From positions 1 to 64,000 of the forward strand of contig NZ_JAPWGL010000001.1 of NCBI RefSeq assembly GCF_027213645.1: DNA of 64,000 nucleotides. Direction: 5' to 3'. This document shows, piece after piece, positions 42,767-53,038 of the stretch (positions within the stretch are counted from its first letter, which is position 1; each line of letters begins with the position of its first letter). The translations under genes were made by a program, and so were the position numbers. Source of the stretch: Pedobacter rhodius (lineage in GTDB: Bacteria > Bacteroidota > Bacteroidia > Sphingobacteriales > Sphingobacteriaceae). The notes beneath the pieces are model-generated. The model did not search any database. It was not told where the DNA came from and worked only from the letters and a program-made list of their open reading frames with translations.

Positions 42767-44017
42767 TTACACTAAATACTCAAATAAAGTCTGATCCTGG
42801 TTCAGTTCGATAATTTCGAATTTAAAATCTTTCATACGTTGCAGTAAACTGGCGTAATCGTTCTTGTTCGAAAGTTCAATCCCTACCAAAGCAGGACCGT
42901 TTTCCTTATTGGTTTTTTTAATAAACTCAAAACGGGTAATATCATCCTGCGGTCCTAAAACTTCGTTTACGAATAATTTTAAGGCACCCGGACGCTGCGG
43001 GAAACGAACTATAAAATAATGTTTCAAACCTTCAAACAGCAAAGATTTCTCTTTGATTTCCTGCATACGTTCGATATCATTGTTGCCGCCACTGATTACA
43101 CATACGATATTTTTGCCCGCAATCTGGTCTTTTACCTGTTCTAAAGCAGCTACAGATAGTGCCCCTGCGGGTTCAACTACAATTGCATCTTCATTATAGA
43201 GTTTTAAAATTGTCGTGCAAATTTGTCCTTCCGGAATTAGGTATGTAGAACTTAACAGTTCCTGGCAGTATTGATAGGTTATCCAACCCATTCGCTTTAC
43301 TGCTGCACCATCTACAAAGCGTTCAATATTTTCAACCGTTACCGGACCGCCATTTTTTAGCGCCTCACTTAATGAAGGAGCGCCCATCGGTTCTACACCG
43401 AAAATTTTTACAGAAGGCTTTACGGTTTGCAGGTAAGCACTCACTCCTGATGCCAAACCGCCACCGCCTACAGGCACGATAATGGCATCTAAATCCGGAA
43501 GATCCTCAAAAATTTCTATCGCTACTGTAGCCTGCCCTTCAATTACTTTGTCATCATCAAAAGGCGGGATAAATGTCGATGATTTTTCTTCACAATAAAC
43601 TAATGCCTCTTTTAGACAATCATCAAATGTATCGCCGACTAAAATGATTTCAATATTGTCTCCGCCAAACATATTTACCTGCTTAATCTTTTGTTTGGGT
43701 GTGATTTCAGGCATAAATATTACACCTTTAATACCGAGCTTTTTGCATGAATAAGCTACGCCCTGCGCATGGTTACCGGCACTTGCACATACTACGCCGT
43801 TTATCAATGCATCCTCAGGCAACTGACTAATTTTGTTATACGCACCACGAAGTTTGTACGAACGCACAATCTGTAAATCCTCTCTTTTTAAATAAATATT
43901 GGCATTGTATTGAGCTGAAAGGCTGGCATTAAACTCCAAAGGTGTCCGTTTTACTACGCCTTTGAGTCGTTGCGATGCAGATTTAAAATCTAGTGTGTTC
44001 GGTGTTGTCGTATTCAT
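42767..44017 (-). CDS. ilvA: Threonine dehydratase (biosynthetic, ACT-like C terminus)
   Basis: IlvA makes 2-oxobutanoate from threonine, the first step to isoleucine. The 416-residue protein starts at ATG 44017; ten codons upstream reach only an intergenic repeat. The PLP Lys55 is in VRSYKLRGAYNKI, the glycine-rich phosphate loop in PVGGGGLASG, and SGGNND near 310. From about 335 a C-terminal ACT-like domain (FPQRPGALKLFV...DDITRFEFIKK) suggests feedback by isoleucine. A single regulatory domain fits the short biosynthetic form. Confidence 0.95.
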   Translation of the reverse strand: MNTTTPNTLDFKSASQRLKGVVKRTPLEFNASLSAQYNANIYLKREDLQIVRSYKLRGAYNKISQLPEDALINGVVCASAGNHAQGVAYSCKKLGIKGVIFMPEITPKQKIKQVNMFGGDNIEIILVGDTFDDCLKEALVYCEEKSSTFIPPFDDDKVIEGQATVAIEIFEDLPDLDAIIVPVGGGGLASGVSAYLQTVKPSVKIFGVEPMGAPSLSEALKNGGPVTVENIERFVDGAAVKRMGWITYQYCQELLSSTYLIPEGQICTTILKLYNEDAIVVEPAGALSVAALEQVKDQIAGKNIVCVISGGNNDIERMQEIKEKSLLFEGLKHYFIVRFPQRPGALKLFVNEVLGPQDDITRFEFIKKTNKENGPALVGIELSNKNDYASLLQRMKDFKFEIIELNQDQTLFEYLV

Positions 44018-44037
44018 TTTTTTATCAAGTGGTGATT

Positions 44038-44068
44038 TTAGTATCAAGTATCAAGTATCAAGAATCAA
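44038..44068 (-). repeat. AGTATCAAG-type direct repeat before ilvA
   Basis: Three to four units of GTATCAAGTATCAAG directly abut the ilvA start. Confidence 0.7.
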
Positions 44069-44100
44069 TATTATTTATCACTTTATGTTTTTTGAATTTT

Positions 44101-44163
44101 GTCATTCTGAGGCGCGAAGAATCTGTTTCATCGGTTGCAGATACTCCGTGCTTCAGCATAATA
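44101..44163. repeat. REP-like inverted repeat between ilvA and leuA
   Basis: GTCATTCTGAGGCGCGAAG...CTCCGTGCTTCAGCATAA is a copy of the REP palindrome that also appears in copy B of the mosaic element (30498-30553) and at 49935-49997. Pairing is imperfect here. Confidence 0.65.
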
Positions 44164-44250
44164 GCTTATTCAGGGGTTACTGAAAAATCATGTTTAGCAT
44201 AACGATTGTTCTAAGTACTTTGCAAGCTTTCGGCTTTAACATTTCCGCTA

Positions 44251-45411
44251 CTAAGCTAAATGCAGTGCAACCAATTGATTTAAATCAGCATCATTTATGC
44301 CTTGTTTACTGTCTGCTAAAACCAAAAACTGTTTATAAACAATATCCAAATGTTCTTTTTCTAAATTGTGCCCTAAGCGGTCTAAGTGATGTTTCAATGC
44401 CGCTCGGCCGCTTCTTGCTGTTAACACTATTGTTGCGTCAGGAAAACCAACGTCCTGAGGTTTAATAATTTCGTAATTTTCACGGTTTTTCAAGAAACCA
44501 TCCTGATGAATACCAGAGCTATGCGAAAATGCATTTCCACCCACAATTGCTTTGTTGGGTTGAACCGGCATGTTCATTTGATTTCTGACCATGTGGCTCA
44601 TATCATAAAAACGAGTTGCATCAATTTGAGTATTCAAGCCCAAAACTTTGTGCGTTTTCAAAATCATCACTACCTCTTCCATCGAGGTGTTACCGGCACG
44701 TTCGCCTATACCGTTAATGGTACATTCAACCTGGCGGGCACCATTCTGTAAGCCGGCAATCGAATTAGCGGTGGCTAAGCCTAAATCATTGTGACAGTGT
44801 ACAGAGATAATGGCATTATCAATGTTCTTTACATTCTCTTTCAAAAAAAGTATTTTCGAACCATACTGGTCTGGCAGGCAATAACCGTTTGTATCTGGAA
44901 TATTTACCACTGTGGCACCGGCAGCAATAACTGCTTCTACCATTTTCGCCAAAAATTCAATATCGGCTCTGCCAGCATCTTCAGCATAAAATTCAACATC
45001 TTCGACATATTTTTTAGCATATTTTACAGCATCAACTGCACGCTCTAAAATGTCTTCTCGGGTACTGTTAAATTTATGTTTAATGTGAAAATCTGATGCG
45101 CCAATCCCGGTATGAATACGAGGGTGTTTTGCGTAACGCAATGCATCAGCAGCTACATCGATATCATTTTTATTTGCACGTGTTAACGCGCAAATAATCG
45201 GATTGTTAACGGCTTTTGATAATTCGATAACACTGTTAAAATCGCCGGGACTTGAAACCGGGAAACCGGCCTCAATCACATCAACACCTAAAAGTTCGAG
45301 TGATTTAGCGATTTCTACTTTCTGGTTTGTATCTAACTGGCAGCCTGGAACCTGCTCGCCGTCACGTAATGTCGTGTCGAAAATATAAACTTTGTTCGGG
45401 TCGTGAATCAT
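44251..45411 (-). CDS. leuA: 2-isopropylmalate synthase, short form
   Basis: LeuA condenses 2-oxoisovalerate with acetyl-CoA, the committed step to leucine. The 386-residue protein has the catalytic barrel ([14 protein letters not shown] at 10-23, [12 protein letters not shown] with metal His ligands, [19 protein letters not shown]) and the linker region ([15 protein letters not shown]), but ends after about 386 residues. The C-terminal LeuA dimer/regulatory domain of about 130 residues, which gives leucine feedback in the usual form, is absent. It lies upstream of ilvA and 10 bases after leuB. Confidence 0.93.
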   Translation of the reverse strand: MIHDPNKVYIFDTTLRDGEQVPGCQLDTNQKVEIAKSLELLGVDVIEAGFPVSSPGDFNSVIELSKAVNNPIICALTRANKNDIDVAADALRYAKHPRIHTGIGASDFHIKHKFNSTREDILERAVDAVKYAKKYVEDVEFYAEDAGRADIEFLAKMVEAVIAAGATVVNIPDTNGYCLPDQYGSKILFLKENVKNIDNAIISVHCHNDLGLATANSIAGLQNGARQVECTINGIGERAGNTSMEEVVMILKTHKVLGLNTQIDATRFYDMSHMVRNQMNMPVQPNKAIVGGNAFSHSSGIHQDGFLKNRENYEIIKPQDVGFPDATIVLTARSGRAALKHHLDRLGHNLEKEHLDIVYKQFLVLADSKQGINDADLNQLVALHLA

Positions 45412-45421
45412 AATCTTTTAT

Positions 45422-46513
45422 TTAGGAATTGATTAATTTTTGTGATAAGAATTTTAATACTAATTTGCCCATTTCGGCTGTGCCTAAAACTTTAAACCGG
45501 TTAGTGCTTTGGTCGGCAATATCATGTGTTCTGAAACCCTCTTTCAAAACCTCATCAATAGTATCAACCAATAATTTAGCCTCGTCTTTTAATCCGAAGC
45601 CAATTTCAAGCATTAGCGCTGCCGACAGGATAGAGGCTAAGGGGTTAGCCAAATCCTTACCTGTAATGTCATGCGCTGAACCATGGATTGGCTCAAAGAA
45701 ACCAGTGCTTTCGCCAACGGACGCCGATGCCAGCATACCCATTGAACCTGCAATTTGTGAAGCTTCATCGGTAAGGATATCACCGAATAGGTTGGCTGTT
45801 AAAACCACATCGAATTTCTTCGGGTTTTTTATCAGTTGCATGGCCGCATTATCGATAAACATGTGTTCGGTTTCTACATCCGGGTATTGTTTTGCAATTT
45901 CCTGAACGGTTTCACGCCACAAGCGGGAACTTTCTAAAACATTTGCCTTATCAACTGAACATAATCTTTTGTTGCGTTGCTGAGCAGCCTGAAAAGCTTT
46001 ATGCGCAATGCGCTCCACTTCGTAGCGATGGTAAATCATTAAATCTGATGCCGTATTTCTATCTTCTGACCGGATTTTCTCTCCGAAATAAACATCGCCT
46101 GTTAATTCACGGAAGAATAAAATATCTGTTCCTCTTAAAATTTCAGGCTTAATACTTGATGCCTGAAGCAACTCATCAAATAGTAAAATCGGGCGGAGAT
46201 TTGCAAACAGGCCAAGTTCCTTGCGTATTTTCAGCAAACCTTGCTCAGGTCTAACCTTTAAACTTGGGTCGTTATCATATTTCGCATGACCGATTGCTCC
46301 AAAAAGGATGGCATCACTTTTTCTTGCTTTTTCTAAAGTTTCATCTGGCAGAGGTTCGCCAGTAACTTCGATAGCTGCGTGTCCCATCAAAGCCTCATCA
46401 AAAACAAATTCATGTCCGAAAATTTCGGCAATTTTTTCCAATGCTGCTTTTCCCCATGTGGTTACTTCGGGGCCAATACCGTCTCCAGGTATTACTAAAA
46501 TGTTCTTCTTCAT
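45422..46513 (-). CDS. leuB: 3-isopropylmalate dehydrogenase
   Basis: LeuB oxidises and decarboxylates 3-isopropylmalate in leucine biosynthesis. The 363-residue protein has IPGDGIGPEV near the N terminus, RPEQGLLKIRKELGLFANLRP (substrate-binding Arg pair), FRELTGDVYFG, and the metal-binding DNAAMQLI and DEASQIAGSMG, then GSAHDITGKDLANP. The gene is 2 bases downstream of the twin-ATPase gene and 10 bases upstream of leuA, so it is within one operon. Confidence 0.96.
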   Translation of the reverse strand: MKKNILVIPGDGIGPEVTTWGKAALEKIAEIFGHEFVFDEALMGHAAIEVTGEPLPDETLEKARKSDAILFGAIGHAKYDNDPSLKVRPEQGLLKIRKELGLFANLRPILLFDELLQASSIKPEILRGTDILFFRELTGDVYFGEKIRSEDRNTASDLMIYHRYEVERIAHKAFQAAQQRNKRLCSVDKANVLESSRLWRETVQEIAKQYPDVETEHMFIDNAAMQLIKNPKKFDVVLTANLFGDILTDEASQIAGSMGMLASASVGESTGFFEPIHGSAHDITGKDLANPLASILSAALMLEIGFGLKDEAKLLVDTIDEVLKEGFRTHDIADQSTNRFKVLGTAEMGKLVLKFLSQKLINS

Positions 46514-46515
46514 TC

Positions 46516-47976
46516 TTAAACGCTTTCTAGTATATTCTCGACGACTTTTACTTCGCCTTTTTCTAATAATATTCTTTTCTCTATGCAGGTTGGCAGCTGC
46601 GATTCAAAATGGCCAACATAAATTAAGGTCATTCCATTGCTACACAATTCATCAACCAATTGGTTGAAATGTTTTGTTTGCTGCTGGTCTAAGCCCTGGC
46701 AGGGTTCATCGAGAATCAATAATTCCGGATTTTTTATGATGGTTCTTGCCAGTAAAACCAATCGCTGTTTTCCCAGTGGGAGGGAACTTAACAGTTCGTT
46801 TTTACTTGCTGTTAATCCAAAATAGTCGACCAATTCATCTACCTGAATACTTTTTGAATATGGTAATTGTTGAAACAAGCCTACTGTATCATAAAATCCT
46901 GATGCAATACTCTGCCAAACGGTCGAACTAGCATCAAAATACCAGTGAAACTCTGGAGAGATTAAGCCGATGTGTTGTTTGATGTCCCAAATGCTTTCGC
47001 CAGTTCCGCGTCTGTTTCCAAATAAGTAAAGTTCGTTGGCGTAAGACTGCGGATGGTCGCCGTTTATCAAGCTTAGTAAGGTAGATTTTCCCGAGCCATT
47101 ATGGCCTTGTAATAGCCATTTCTCACCGGCCTTAACTTCCCAGTTAATGTTTTTTAATACTTGTTTTTCGCCATAACTGATATTCACATCAACCATTTTG
47201 ACAATCTTACCAGAAGAATAAACCGGCGATTCTTTCAAAAAACCGGGTATTTCCCTCGAATGATTTTCGGTAGCCGATAATGGGGTTAGCGAATTAACCT
47301 CAATAAACTGCCCATCTCTTATCCCCGCAAAGCGATTAACAGAGCAGGGTAATTCCGGGTCGTTACAAATCAAAATCAACTGAACGCCATCTTCCGAAAC
47401 CTCATTCAGTAGAATGTTTAAATTTTTACGTGATGCAGCATCCAGGCCCGTGTAAGGCTGGTCGATGATTAATAGTTGCGGTTTTAACCATAAGGCTTTT
47501 ACCAATTGCAGCTTTTTATGTTCTCCACTCGATAATTCAATTAACTGTGAACTGGCGAAAGAAGAAAAATTCAAAGCCTCCAAAATAGGCTCCACGTGGT
47601 CTAAGTGGAGGTGTTTTTCTTTACCATAGCTGACCAGTTCGGCATGAACCGTTAAGGTGTCTTTAGCCTGCTGACTGGTATACCGCTGCTGATAATAGAA
47701 GTTTGCAACGCCCTCCAGGTTTTTAAACTGATACCAGCTTTCTACAAATAAAACTTCGGCAGGTAAAAGGTTGTTGGTATCAAAATTAATTTTTACTTCT
47801 CCAATTGCACTTAACTGGCCAGCAATAATTTTTGCCAAGGAAGTTTTTCCACTGCCGCTAATTCCGCCCAATACCCAGTTTTCGCCACGGTGGGTGGTCC
47901 AGTTCAAATCCGTTAACACCGACTTGTGTTGGTATTTTAAATTTAAACCCTGAATACTGACAAAACTTTCTTTCAT
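46516..47976 (-). CDS. Twin-ATPase ABC protein (ModF-like)
   Basis: The 486-residue protein has two ABC ATPase domains and no membrane helices. Domain 1: Walker A GGISGSGKTS, signature ELSSGEHKKLQLVKAL, Walker B LLIIDQPYTGLD, where Gln replaces the catalytic Glu. Domain 2 (from about 255): Walker A GHNGSGKST, weak signature SLPLGKQRLVLLART, Walker B LLILDEPCQGLD with Glu intact. The order resembles ModF-type soluble twin ATPases, whose role is unclear. It lies 2 bases before leuB and 150 bases after leuD, i.e. inside the leucine operon. Confidence 0.85.
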   Translation of the reverse strand: MKESFVSIQGLNLKYQHKSVLTDLNWTTHRGENWVLGGISGSGKTSLAKIIAGQLSAIGEVKINFDTNNLLPAEVLFVESWYQFKNLEGVANFYYQQRYTSQQAKDTLTVHAELVSYGKEKHLHLDHVEPILEALNFSSFASSQLIELSSGEHKKLQLVKALWLKPQLLIIDQPYTGLDAASRKNLNILLNEVSEDGVQLILICNDPELPCSVNRFAGIRDGQFIEVNSLTPLSATENHSREIPGFLKESPVYSSGKIVKMVDVNISYGEKQVLKNINWEVKAGEKWLLQGHNGSGKSTLLSLINGDHPQSYANELYLFGNRRGTGESIWDIKQHIGLISPEFHWYFDASSTVWQSIASGFYDTVGLFQQLPYSKSIQVDELVDYFGLTASKNELLSSLPLGKQRLVLLARTIIKNPELLILDEPCQGLDQQQTKHFNQLVDELCSNGMTLIYVGHFESQLPTCIEKRILLEKGEVKVVENILESV

Positions 47977-48064
47977 GCTTTTATTTTTACCACCTTAGGA
48001 AATCTAAGTTGGGTGTTGATTTTATTTGAAACGCGATTTTTAGGCGGTCAATGACGGGTGTGTT

Positions 48065-48126
48065 CGTTTTTTGCTTTAGTCTTTCAGCTTTGGTCTTTCA
48101 GCTTTGGTCTTTCTGCTTTACTCTTT
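48065..48126 (-). repeat. CTTTAGTCTTTCAGC-type tract downstream of leuD
   Basis: The tract contains CAGCTTTGGTCTTT twice in tandem (48085-48112) plus related units, directly downstream of leuD. Confidence 0.7.
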
Positions 48127-48708
48127 CTAACGCTTCTCAAATTCCTCAATTAAATCTTTCTGCGCCAGGATAAAATCGATGTCATCATAACCGTTAATCA
48201 AACATGATTTTTTGTATGGGTTAATTTCAAAAGATTCTTGAGCACCGGTTTCAACAATAGTTACCATTTGGTTTTCTAAATCAACTTCCAATGGAGATTT
48301 AGCATTGTTATCAACAGCTTTAAAAATCTGAGCTAAGAAATCTTCGCTCACCTGTATCGGCAATAAGCCATTATTTAATGCATTGCCTTTAAAAATATCA
48401 GCAAAGAAACTACTGATTACGGCATCAAAACCTGCATCCTGAATAGCCCAAGCAGCATGTTCACGGCTACTTCCGCAGCCAAAGTTTTTTCCCGCAACTA
48501 AAATCTGTCCGCTGTAAGTCGGATCGTTTAAAACGAAATCCGCTTTAGGTTGATTATCGTTTTCATAACGCCAGTCGCGGAACAAATTTTCGCCAAACCC
48601 CTCGCGAGTAGTCGCTTTCAAAAACCTCGCAGGAATTATCTGGTCGGTATCGATATTCTCTATGTTCAATGGCACTACGGCCGATGTTAATTTTGTGAAT
48701 TTTTTCAT
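48127..48708 (-). CDS. leuD: 3-isopropylmalate dehydratase small subunit
   Basis: LeuD is the small subunit of isopropylmalate isomerase. The 193-residue protein has the swivel-domain signatures [14 protein letters not shown], and [42 protein letters not shown]. Length fits the bacterial type. It lies about 1.3 kb downstream of leuC, with a methyltransferase gene and an ABM gene between, an unusual split for a two-subunit enzyme. Confidence 0.97.
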   Translation of the reverse strand: MKKFTKLTSAVVPLNIENIDTDQIIPARFLKATTREGFGENLFRDWRYENDNQPKADFVLNDPTYSGQILVAGKNFGCGSSREHAAWAIQDAGFDAVISSFFADIFKGNALNNGLLPIQVSEDFLAQIFKAVDNNAKSPLEVDLENQMVTIVETGAQESFEINPYKKSCLINGYDDIDFILAQKDLIEEFEKR

Positions 48709-48711
48709 TGT

Positions 48712-48787
48712 ATTAGTATCAAGTAGCGAGTATCAAATAGCAAGACTCAATTTTCGTAATTTTATATTTTGCTTTTAGCTTTAGTCT
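48712..48787 (-). repeat. AGTATCAAG- and CTTTAG-type tracts between leuD and methyltransferase
   Basis: AGTATCAAGTAGCGAGTATC-type units (48714-48750) are followed by TTTGCTTTTAGCTTTAGTCT (48768-48787). Both low-complexity families are side by side here. Confidence 0.65.
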
Positions 48788-49552
48788 TTAAGCTTTTTTT
48801 ATCGCTTTCACGCGCAATCTTCTGTAATCTGCCACCCATTCCCCGTTGATAAAATAATCGGGTTTCAGTATGTCTACAGCTAAATTTTTAATAGATTCAG
48901 CTTGTTCTTTTGTTAAGGTCTTGAATGCATGTTGTGCAAATTGATTAATCCAGACATACATGCCTTCTTCGCCAATGAGCTTGGTTGGTCTGTCGAATAA
49001 CCAAACTTGCTCCACTTCAAATCCTTTCGATTCCAGAAGCGTTGAATAGGTGCTAACTGATGGAAAGAACCAAAAATTACTCTGCACTTTATCTGCAAGG
49101 CCTAATTGCTCGGCAGCATCGGTTATCGCATCAGTTATGCTTTTAACATTGCCTTTTCCACCAAACTCAGCAACTAATCTTCCGCCAATTTTCAGACTTT
49201 TAAACAAACCTTCAGCTAAAGCATTCTGGTTTTCAATCCAATGGAAAGTTGCATTGCTGAAAATTGCATCAAACTGTTCATTATAGGGAAGTTGTGTTGC
49301 ATTAACCACTTCAAAGTTTAGCTGTGGGTACGCTGTTTTTGCATTTGCAACCATATCCGTTGAGGCATCCGTTCCTACAACTACAGCACCAGTTTCAGCA
49401 ATTTGCGCAGCCAGCCGACCGGTTCCGCAACCTACATCCAAAATATCTTCTCCAGGTTTTGGCGCAAGCCATTGCAACACATCTGCACCGTAATCAGATA
49501 CAAAATGATGTTGTTTATCGTATAATTTACTATCCCAAACTATTTCTGGCAT
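48788..49552 (-). CDS. Class I SAM-dependent methyltransferase, Tam-like
   Basis: The 254-residue protein has SAM motif I in ILDVGCGTGRLAAQIAE, VVGTDAS after strand two, and the FDAIFSNATFHWIENQ motif. The WSNATFHW-type stretch resembles trans-aconitate methyltransferase and relatives. The true substrate is unknown. It sits between leuC and leuD without an obvious tie to leucine synthesis. Confidence 0.85.
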   Translation of the reverse strand: MPEIVWDSKLYDKQHHFVSDYGADVLQWLAPKPGEDILDVGCGTGRLAAQIAETGAVVVGTDASTDMVANAKTAYPQLNFEVVNATQLPYNEQFDAIFSNATFHWIENQNALAEGLFKSLKIGGRLVAEFGGKGNVKSITDAITDAAEQLGLADKVQSNFWFFPSVSTYSTLLESKGFEVEQVWLFDRPTKLIGEEGMYVWINQFAQHAFKTLTKEQAESIKNLAVDILKPDYFINGEWVADYRRLRVKAIKKA

Positions 49553-49613
49553 TTTTGATTATTTTAATTTTTACCATCTAAGAAAACTAAAGCAGCTAAA
49601 AATTTTAAATCGG

Positions 49614-49922
49614 TTAAGCTTTATTATTACAACTTTCAACCTCAACATAATGTTCAACAATTGGAAAAGGCTCATAAAAATGATGCAATAATTTTTTCCA
49701 ATCCCGGTATTCTGTCGAAGCTCTGAATCCTTCAGTATGGGCTTCAAGCGTTTTCCAGGTTACCAATAAAATGTATTTATCATCTTCTTCTAGACACTTT
49801 TTCAGCTGATGCGAAACATAACCGTTCATAGAAGAGATGATTTTTTGAGCTTCGTTAAAAGCCGCTTCAAAATCAGCGGCTAAACCAGACTTTATATTTA
49901 ATATCGCAACTTCTAAAATCAT
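49614..49922 (-). CDS. Antibiotic-biosynthesis-monooxygenase-fold (ABM) protein
   Basis: This 102-residue small alpha-beta protein has the ABM/dimeric alpha-beta barrel pattern (EVAILNIKSGLAADFEAAFNEA, YVSHQLKKCLEEDDKYILLVTW, FRASTEYRDWKKLLHHFY). Members are monooxygenases or heme-degrading enzymes, but many are uncharacterised. Function is not assigned. Confidence 0.8.
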   Translation of the reverse strand: MILEVAILNIKSGLAADFEAAFNEAQKIISSMNGYVSHQLKKCLEEDDKYILLVTWKTLEAHTEGFRASTEYRDWKKLLHHFYEPFPIVEHYVEVESCNNKA

Positions 49923-49934
49923 ACCTATAATTTG

Positions 49935-49997
49935 TCACTCTGAAGAACGAAGCATCTGTTTCATAGGTTGCAGATGCTTCCTTCGTCGGCATGACAA
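49935..49997. repeat. REP-like inverted repeat upstream of ABM gene
   Basis: CACTCTGAAGAACGAAGCAT...CAGATGCTTCCTTCGTCGG is a third copy of the REP palindrome. The left and right arms (49940-49958 and from 49971) pair with some mismatches. Confidence 0.65.
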
Positions 49998-50003
49998 CTA
50001 AAA

Positions 50004-51410
50004 CTAAGCTTTCTCCAGCATTTCCCTCACATCTGTAATCACACCTGTAACCGCAGCGGCCGCAGCCGTTAATGGACTAGCCAATAAGGTTCTTGCGTTT
50101 TGTCCTTGCCTACCTTCAAAATTTCTGTTCGATGTAGACACGCAGTACTTACCCGCAGGTATTTTATCTTCATTCATGCCTAAGCAAGCACTGCAGCCTG
50201 GTTCACGTAATTGAAAGCCAGCTGCTTCGAAAATTTTATCTAAACCTTCGTTTTTAGCTTGTTGTTCTACTTGTTTAGAACCTGGAACAATCCAAACCGT
50301 AACATTATCCGCTTTGCGTTTATCTTTTACAAAATCAGCAACTTCACGTAGATCTTCGATGCGGGAGTTTGTACAACTTCCGATGAAAACGTAATCAACT
50401 TGTTTTCCGATTAACGATGCATCATCATCAAAACCCATATAATCTAATGCTTTTTGATAAGAAAGTTTTTCCTTCTCAGGCTGAGCATTGGTTGCCGGGA
50501 TGTTCTCCTGAATGCCCATTCCCATTCCCGGGTTGGTTCCATAGGTGATCATTGGTGCAATGTCTGCTGCATCAAAAGTTAAAATACTATCGAATTTCGC
50601 ATCAGCATCGCTGTACAAAGTTTTCCAGTAAGCTAAAGCTTTATCCCATTCTTCGCCAGCCGGCGCAAACTCTCGGCCTTTAATGTAATCGAAAGTAATC
50701 TGGTCTGGTGCGATTAAACCACCTCTGGCACCCATTTCGATACTCATGTTACAGATGGTCATGCGGGCCTCCATACTTAAAGCTTCTATTGCGGAGCCTG
50801 AATACTCAATAAAATAACCTGTTCCGCCTGCTGCAGAGATTTGAGCAATGATGTAAAGAATAATGTCTTTAGCACCAACGCCTTTACCAAGCTCACCGTT
50901 TACTTCAATTTTCATGGTTTTAGGTTTCGATTGCAATAAACATTGCGTAGCGAAAACCTGCTCCACCTGTGATGTTCCGATACCGAAAGCAATCGCTCCG
51001 AAAGCACCATGTGTAGACGTGTGGCTATCACCACAAACCATTGTTTTTCCGGGTAATGTAATGCCCAACTCGGGTCCAATTACGTGAACAATTCCCTGAA
51101 ACGGATGACCTAAGCCATATAGTTCAATACCAAATTCTGCACAATTTTTAGTGAGCATATCCACCTGATAGCGGGAAAGCTCTTCTTTAATTGGCAATAA
51201 CTGGTTTAAGGTTGGAACGTTATGGTCGGCTGTGGCTACAGTTTGTTTCGGACGTAAAACGGGCAAACCTCTCTTGCGCAACCCATCAAAAGCCTGCGGC
51301 GAAGTAACCTCGTGTATTAAGTGTGTATCAATGTATAAAATATCAGGAAATCCTTCTTCACTTTTTACAACGTGCGCGTCCCAAATTTTTTCTACTAATG
51401 TTTTTGACAT
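50004..51410 (-). CDS. leuC: 3-isopropylmalate dehydratase large subunit
   Basis: LeuC is the [4Fe-4S] subunit of isopropylmalate isomerase. The 468-residue protein shows the cluster cysteines in [15 protein letters not shown] and in [11 protein letters not shown], plus [15 protein letters not shown] and the Arg/Ser region NRNFEGRQG. Full length. It is downstream of ilvC and upstream of the ABM gene. Confidence 0.97.
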   Translation of the reverse strand: MSKTLVEKIWDAHVVKSEEGFPDILYIDTHLIHEVTSPQAFDGLRKRGLPVLRPKQTVATADHNVPTLNQLLPIKEELSRYQVDMLTKNCAEFGIELYGLGHPFQGIVHVIGPELGITLPGKTMVCGDSHTSTHGAFGAIAFGIGTSQVEQVFATQCLLQSKPKTMKIEVNGELGKGVGAKDIILYIIAQISAAGGTGYFIEYSGSAIEALSMEARMTICNMSIEMGARGGLIAPDQITFDYIKGREFAPAGEEWDKALAYWKTLYSDADAKFDSILTFDAADIAPMITYGTNPGMGMGIQENIPATNAQPEKEKLSYQKALDYMGFDDDASLIGKQVDYVFIGSCTNSRIEDLREVADFVKDKRKADNVTVWIVPGSKQVEQQAKNEGLDKIFEAAGFQLREPGCSACLGMNEDKIPAGKYCVSTSNRNFEGRQGQNARTLLASPLTAAAAAVTGVITDVREMLEKA

Positions 51411-51416
51411 TTTAAC

Positions 51417-51498
51417 CCCCTAGCCCCCTAAAGGGGGAATTTAAAGTTTATAATTTTATTTTTTTAACCATCCAAAAAGCCCCCTTTTAGGGGGTTGG
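51417..51498. repeat. Two CCCCCTAAAGGGGG-type hairpins between leuC and ilvC
   Basis: Hairpins at 51423-51439 (CCCCCTAAAGGGGG core) and 51479-51496 (CCCCCTTTTAGGGGG core) bracket a 40-base A+T-rich stretch. They are probably mobile-type intergenic repeats and could also slow or stop polymerase between ilvC and leuC. Confidence 0.6.
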
Positions 51499-51501
51499 AG
51501 G

Positions 51502-52983
51502 TTATGCAGTTTTAATTGCTTTCATGGCAGTCATTGCTTTACGCAATGTTGCACCAATTTGCTCAACCTCGTGTGAGCGGATAGCTTCGTTAACATCAAT
51601 TAATTTTCTGTTATCTACAGCGCCATCTTTACCCTCGTTAAAGTTTTTACCAACTAAATCAGTGTCCACTTTTTTCATGAAATCTGCCAATAGTGGTTTA
51701 CAAGCCTGATCGAATAAATAACAACCGTATTCAGCTGTGTCAGAAATTACGCGGTTCATTTCGAATAATTTCTTACGTGCAATGGTGTTGGCGATAAGTG
51801 GTGTTTCGTGTAACGACTCGTAATAAGCAGATTCTGGTTTAATACCTGCCTGAACCATCGTTTCGAAGGCCAATTCAACACCTGCACGAACGAATGCGAC
51901 CATTAAAAGATAGTTGTCGAAATATTCCTGCTCGCCAATTTTAACATCGCCGGCAGGTGTTTTTTCGAAAGCTGTTTCACCGGTTTCGGCTCTCCATTTC
52001 AATAAGTTTTTATCGCCGGCAGCCCAGTCTTCCATCATTGTGCGACTAAATTCGCCGCTCATAATATCATCCTGGTGTTTTTGGAATAAAGGACGCATAA
52101 TGTCTTTCAGTTCTTCCGAAATTTCAAAAGCTTTAATTTTAGCAATATTGCTTAACCTGTCCATCATTGCAGTAATACCACCCTGTTTTAAAGCTTCAGT
52201 AATCACTTCAACACCATATTGGACCAGTTTTGATGCGTAGCCCGCGTCGATTCCTTTTTCTACCATTTTATCGAACGATAGGATAGAACCGGTTTGCAAC
52301 AAGCCACAAAGAATGGTTTGCTCGCCCATTAAATCAGATTTTACTTCAGCTACGAAAGAAGATTTTAATACACCTGCTCTGTGACCACCAGTGCCTACAC
52401 AATAAGCCTTAGCCTGAGCTAAACCTTTACCTTGAGGGTCGTTTTCAGGGTGTACAGCAATTAAAGTTGGCACACCAAAACCACGAACATATTCCGCTCT
52501 TACTTCGCTACCAGGGCATTTAGGTGCCACCATAATAACGGTTAAGTCTTTACGGATTTGCATGCCTTCTTCCACAATGTTGAAGCCGTGCGAGTACAAT
52601 AAAGTGGCGCCCTCTTTCATCAAAGGCATAATTGCATTCACAACAGCGGTATGTTGTTTATCGGGGGTAAGGTTAATTACCACGTCAGCAGTAGGAATTA
52701 ATTCTTCGTAAGTACCAACTTTGAAGTTGTTTTCAGTTGCATTTTTCCATGAATCTCTTTTGCCTTCAATCGCTTCTTTGCGCAATGTGTAGCTTACATC
52801 TAAACCACTATCTCTTAAATTTAAACCTTGGTTTAGGCCCTGAGCGCCGCAACCTACAATTACCAGTTTTTTGCCTTTCAAAGCGCTAACGCCATCTAAA
52901 AACTCGTTGCTGTCCATGAAATCGCAAACACCCAGTTGGTTTAATTTTTCTCTAAGAGGTAATGTGTTAAAATAATTTGACAT
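51502..52983 (-). CDS. ilvC: Ketol-acid reductoisomerase (class II)
   Basis: IlvC isomerises and reduces acetolactate or acetohydroxybutyrate, a shared step for valine and isoleucine. At 493 residues it is the long class II form. It has the nucleotide-binding [24 protein letters not shown] (about 36-59), the substrate/Mg region [31 protein letters not shown], and a second knotted domain ([16 protein letters not shown]...SAYYESLHE). The start follows [14 protein letters not shown]. Copy C of the mosaic element fills the gap upstream. Confidence 0.97.
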   Translation of the reverse strand: MSNYFNTLPLREKLNQLGVCDFMDSNEFLDGVSALKGKKLVIVGCGAQGLNQGLNLRDSGLDVSYTLRKEAIEGKRDSWKNATENNFKVGTYEELIPTADVVINLTPDKQHTAVVNAIMPLMKEGATLLYSHGFNIVEEGMQIRKDLTVIMVAPKCPGSEVRAEYVRGFGVPTLIAVHPENDPQGKGLAQAKAYCVGTGGHRAGVLKSSFVAEVKSDLMGEQTILCGLLQTGSILSFDKMVEKGIDAGYASKLVQYGVEVITEALKQGGITAMMDRLSNIAKIKAFEISEELKDIMRPLFQKHQDDIMSGEFSRTMMEDWAAGDKNLLKWRAETGETAFEKTPAGDVKIGEQEYFDNYLLMVAFVRAGVELAFETMVQAGIKPESAYYESLHETPLIANTIARKKLFEMNRVISDTAEYGCYLFDQACKPLLADFMKKVDTDLVGKNFNEGKDGAVDNRKLIDVNEAIRSHEVEQIGATLRKAMTAMKAIKTA

Positions 52984-53038
52984 CGTTTTTGTTATTTATT
53001 TTATGGTTCTATTTTGCTAATTCGTATTATTTTTACGG

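Noticed and set aside
41925..44068. Direct repeats AGTATCAAG as a CRISPR array
   Set aside because: The units are contiguous and degenerate with no regular spacers, and no cas gene is in the window.
45429..45905. Open frame of 158 codons on the plus strand
   Set aside because: It is antisense to leuB, which is complete and shows all motifs.
51417..51498. The two CCCCC/GGGGG hairpins as an ilvC-leuC attenuator
   Set aside because: No leader peptide is present in the gap and the hairpins lack U runs; they look like intergenic repeats.
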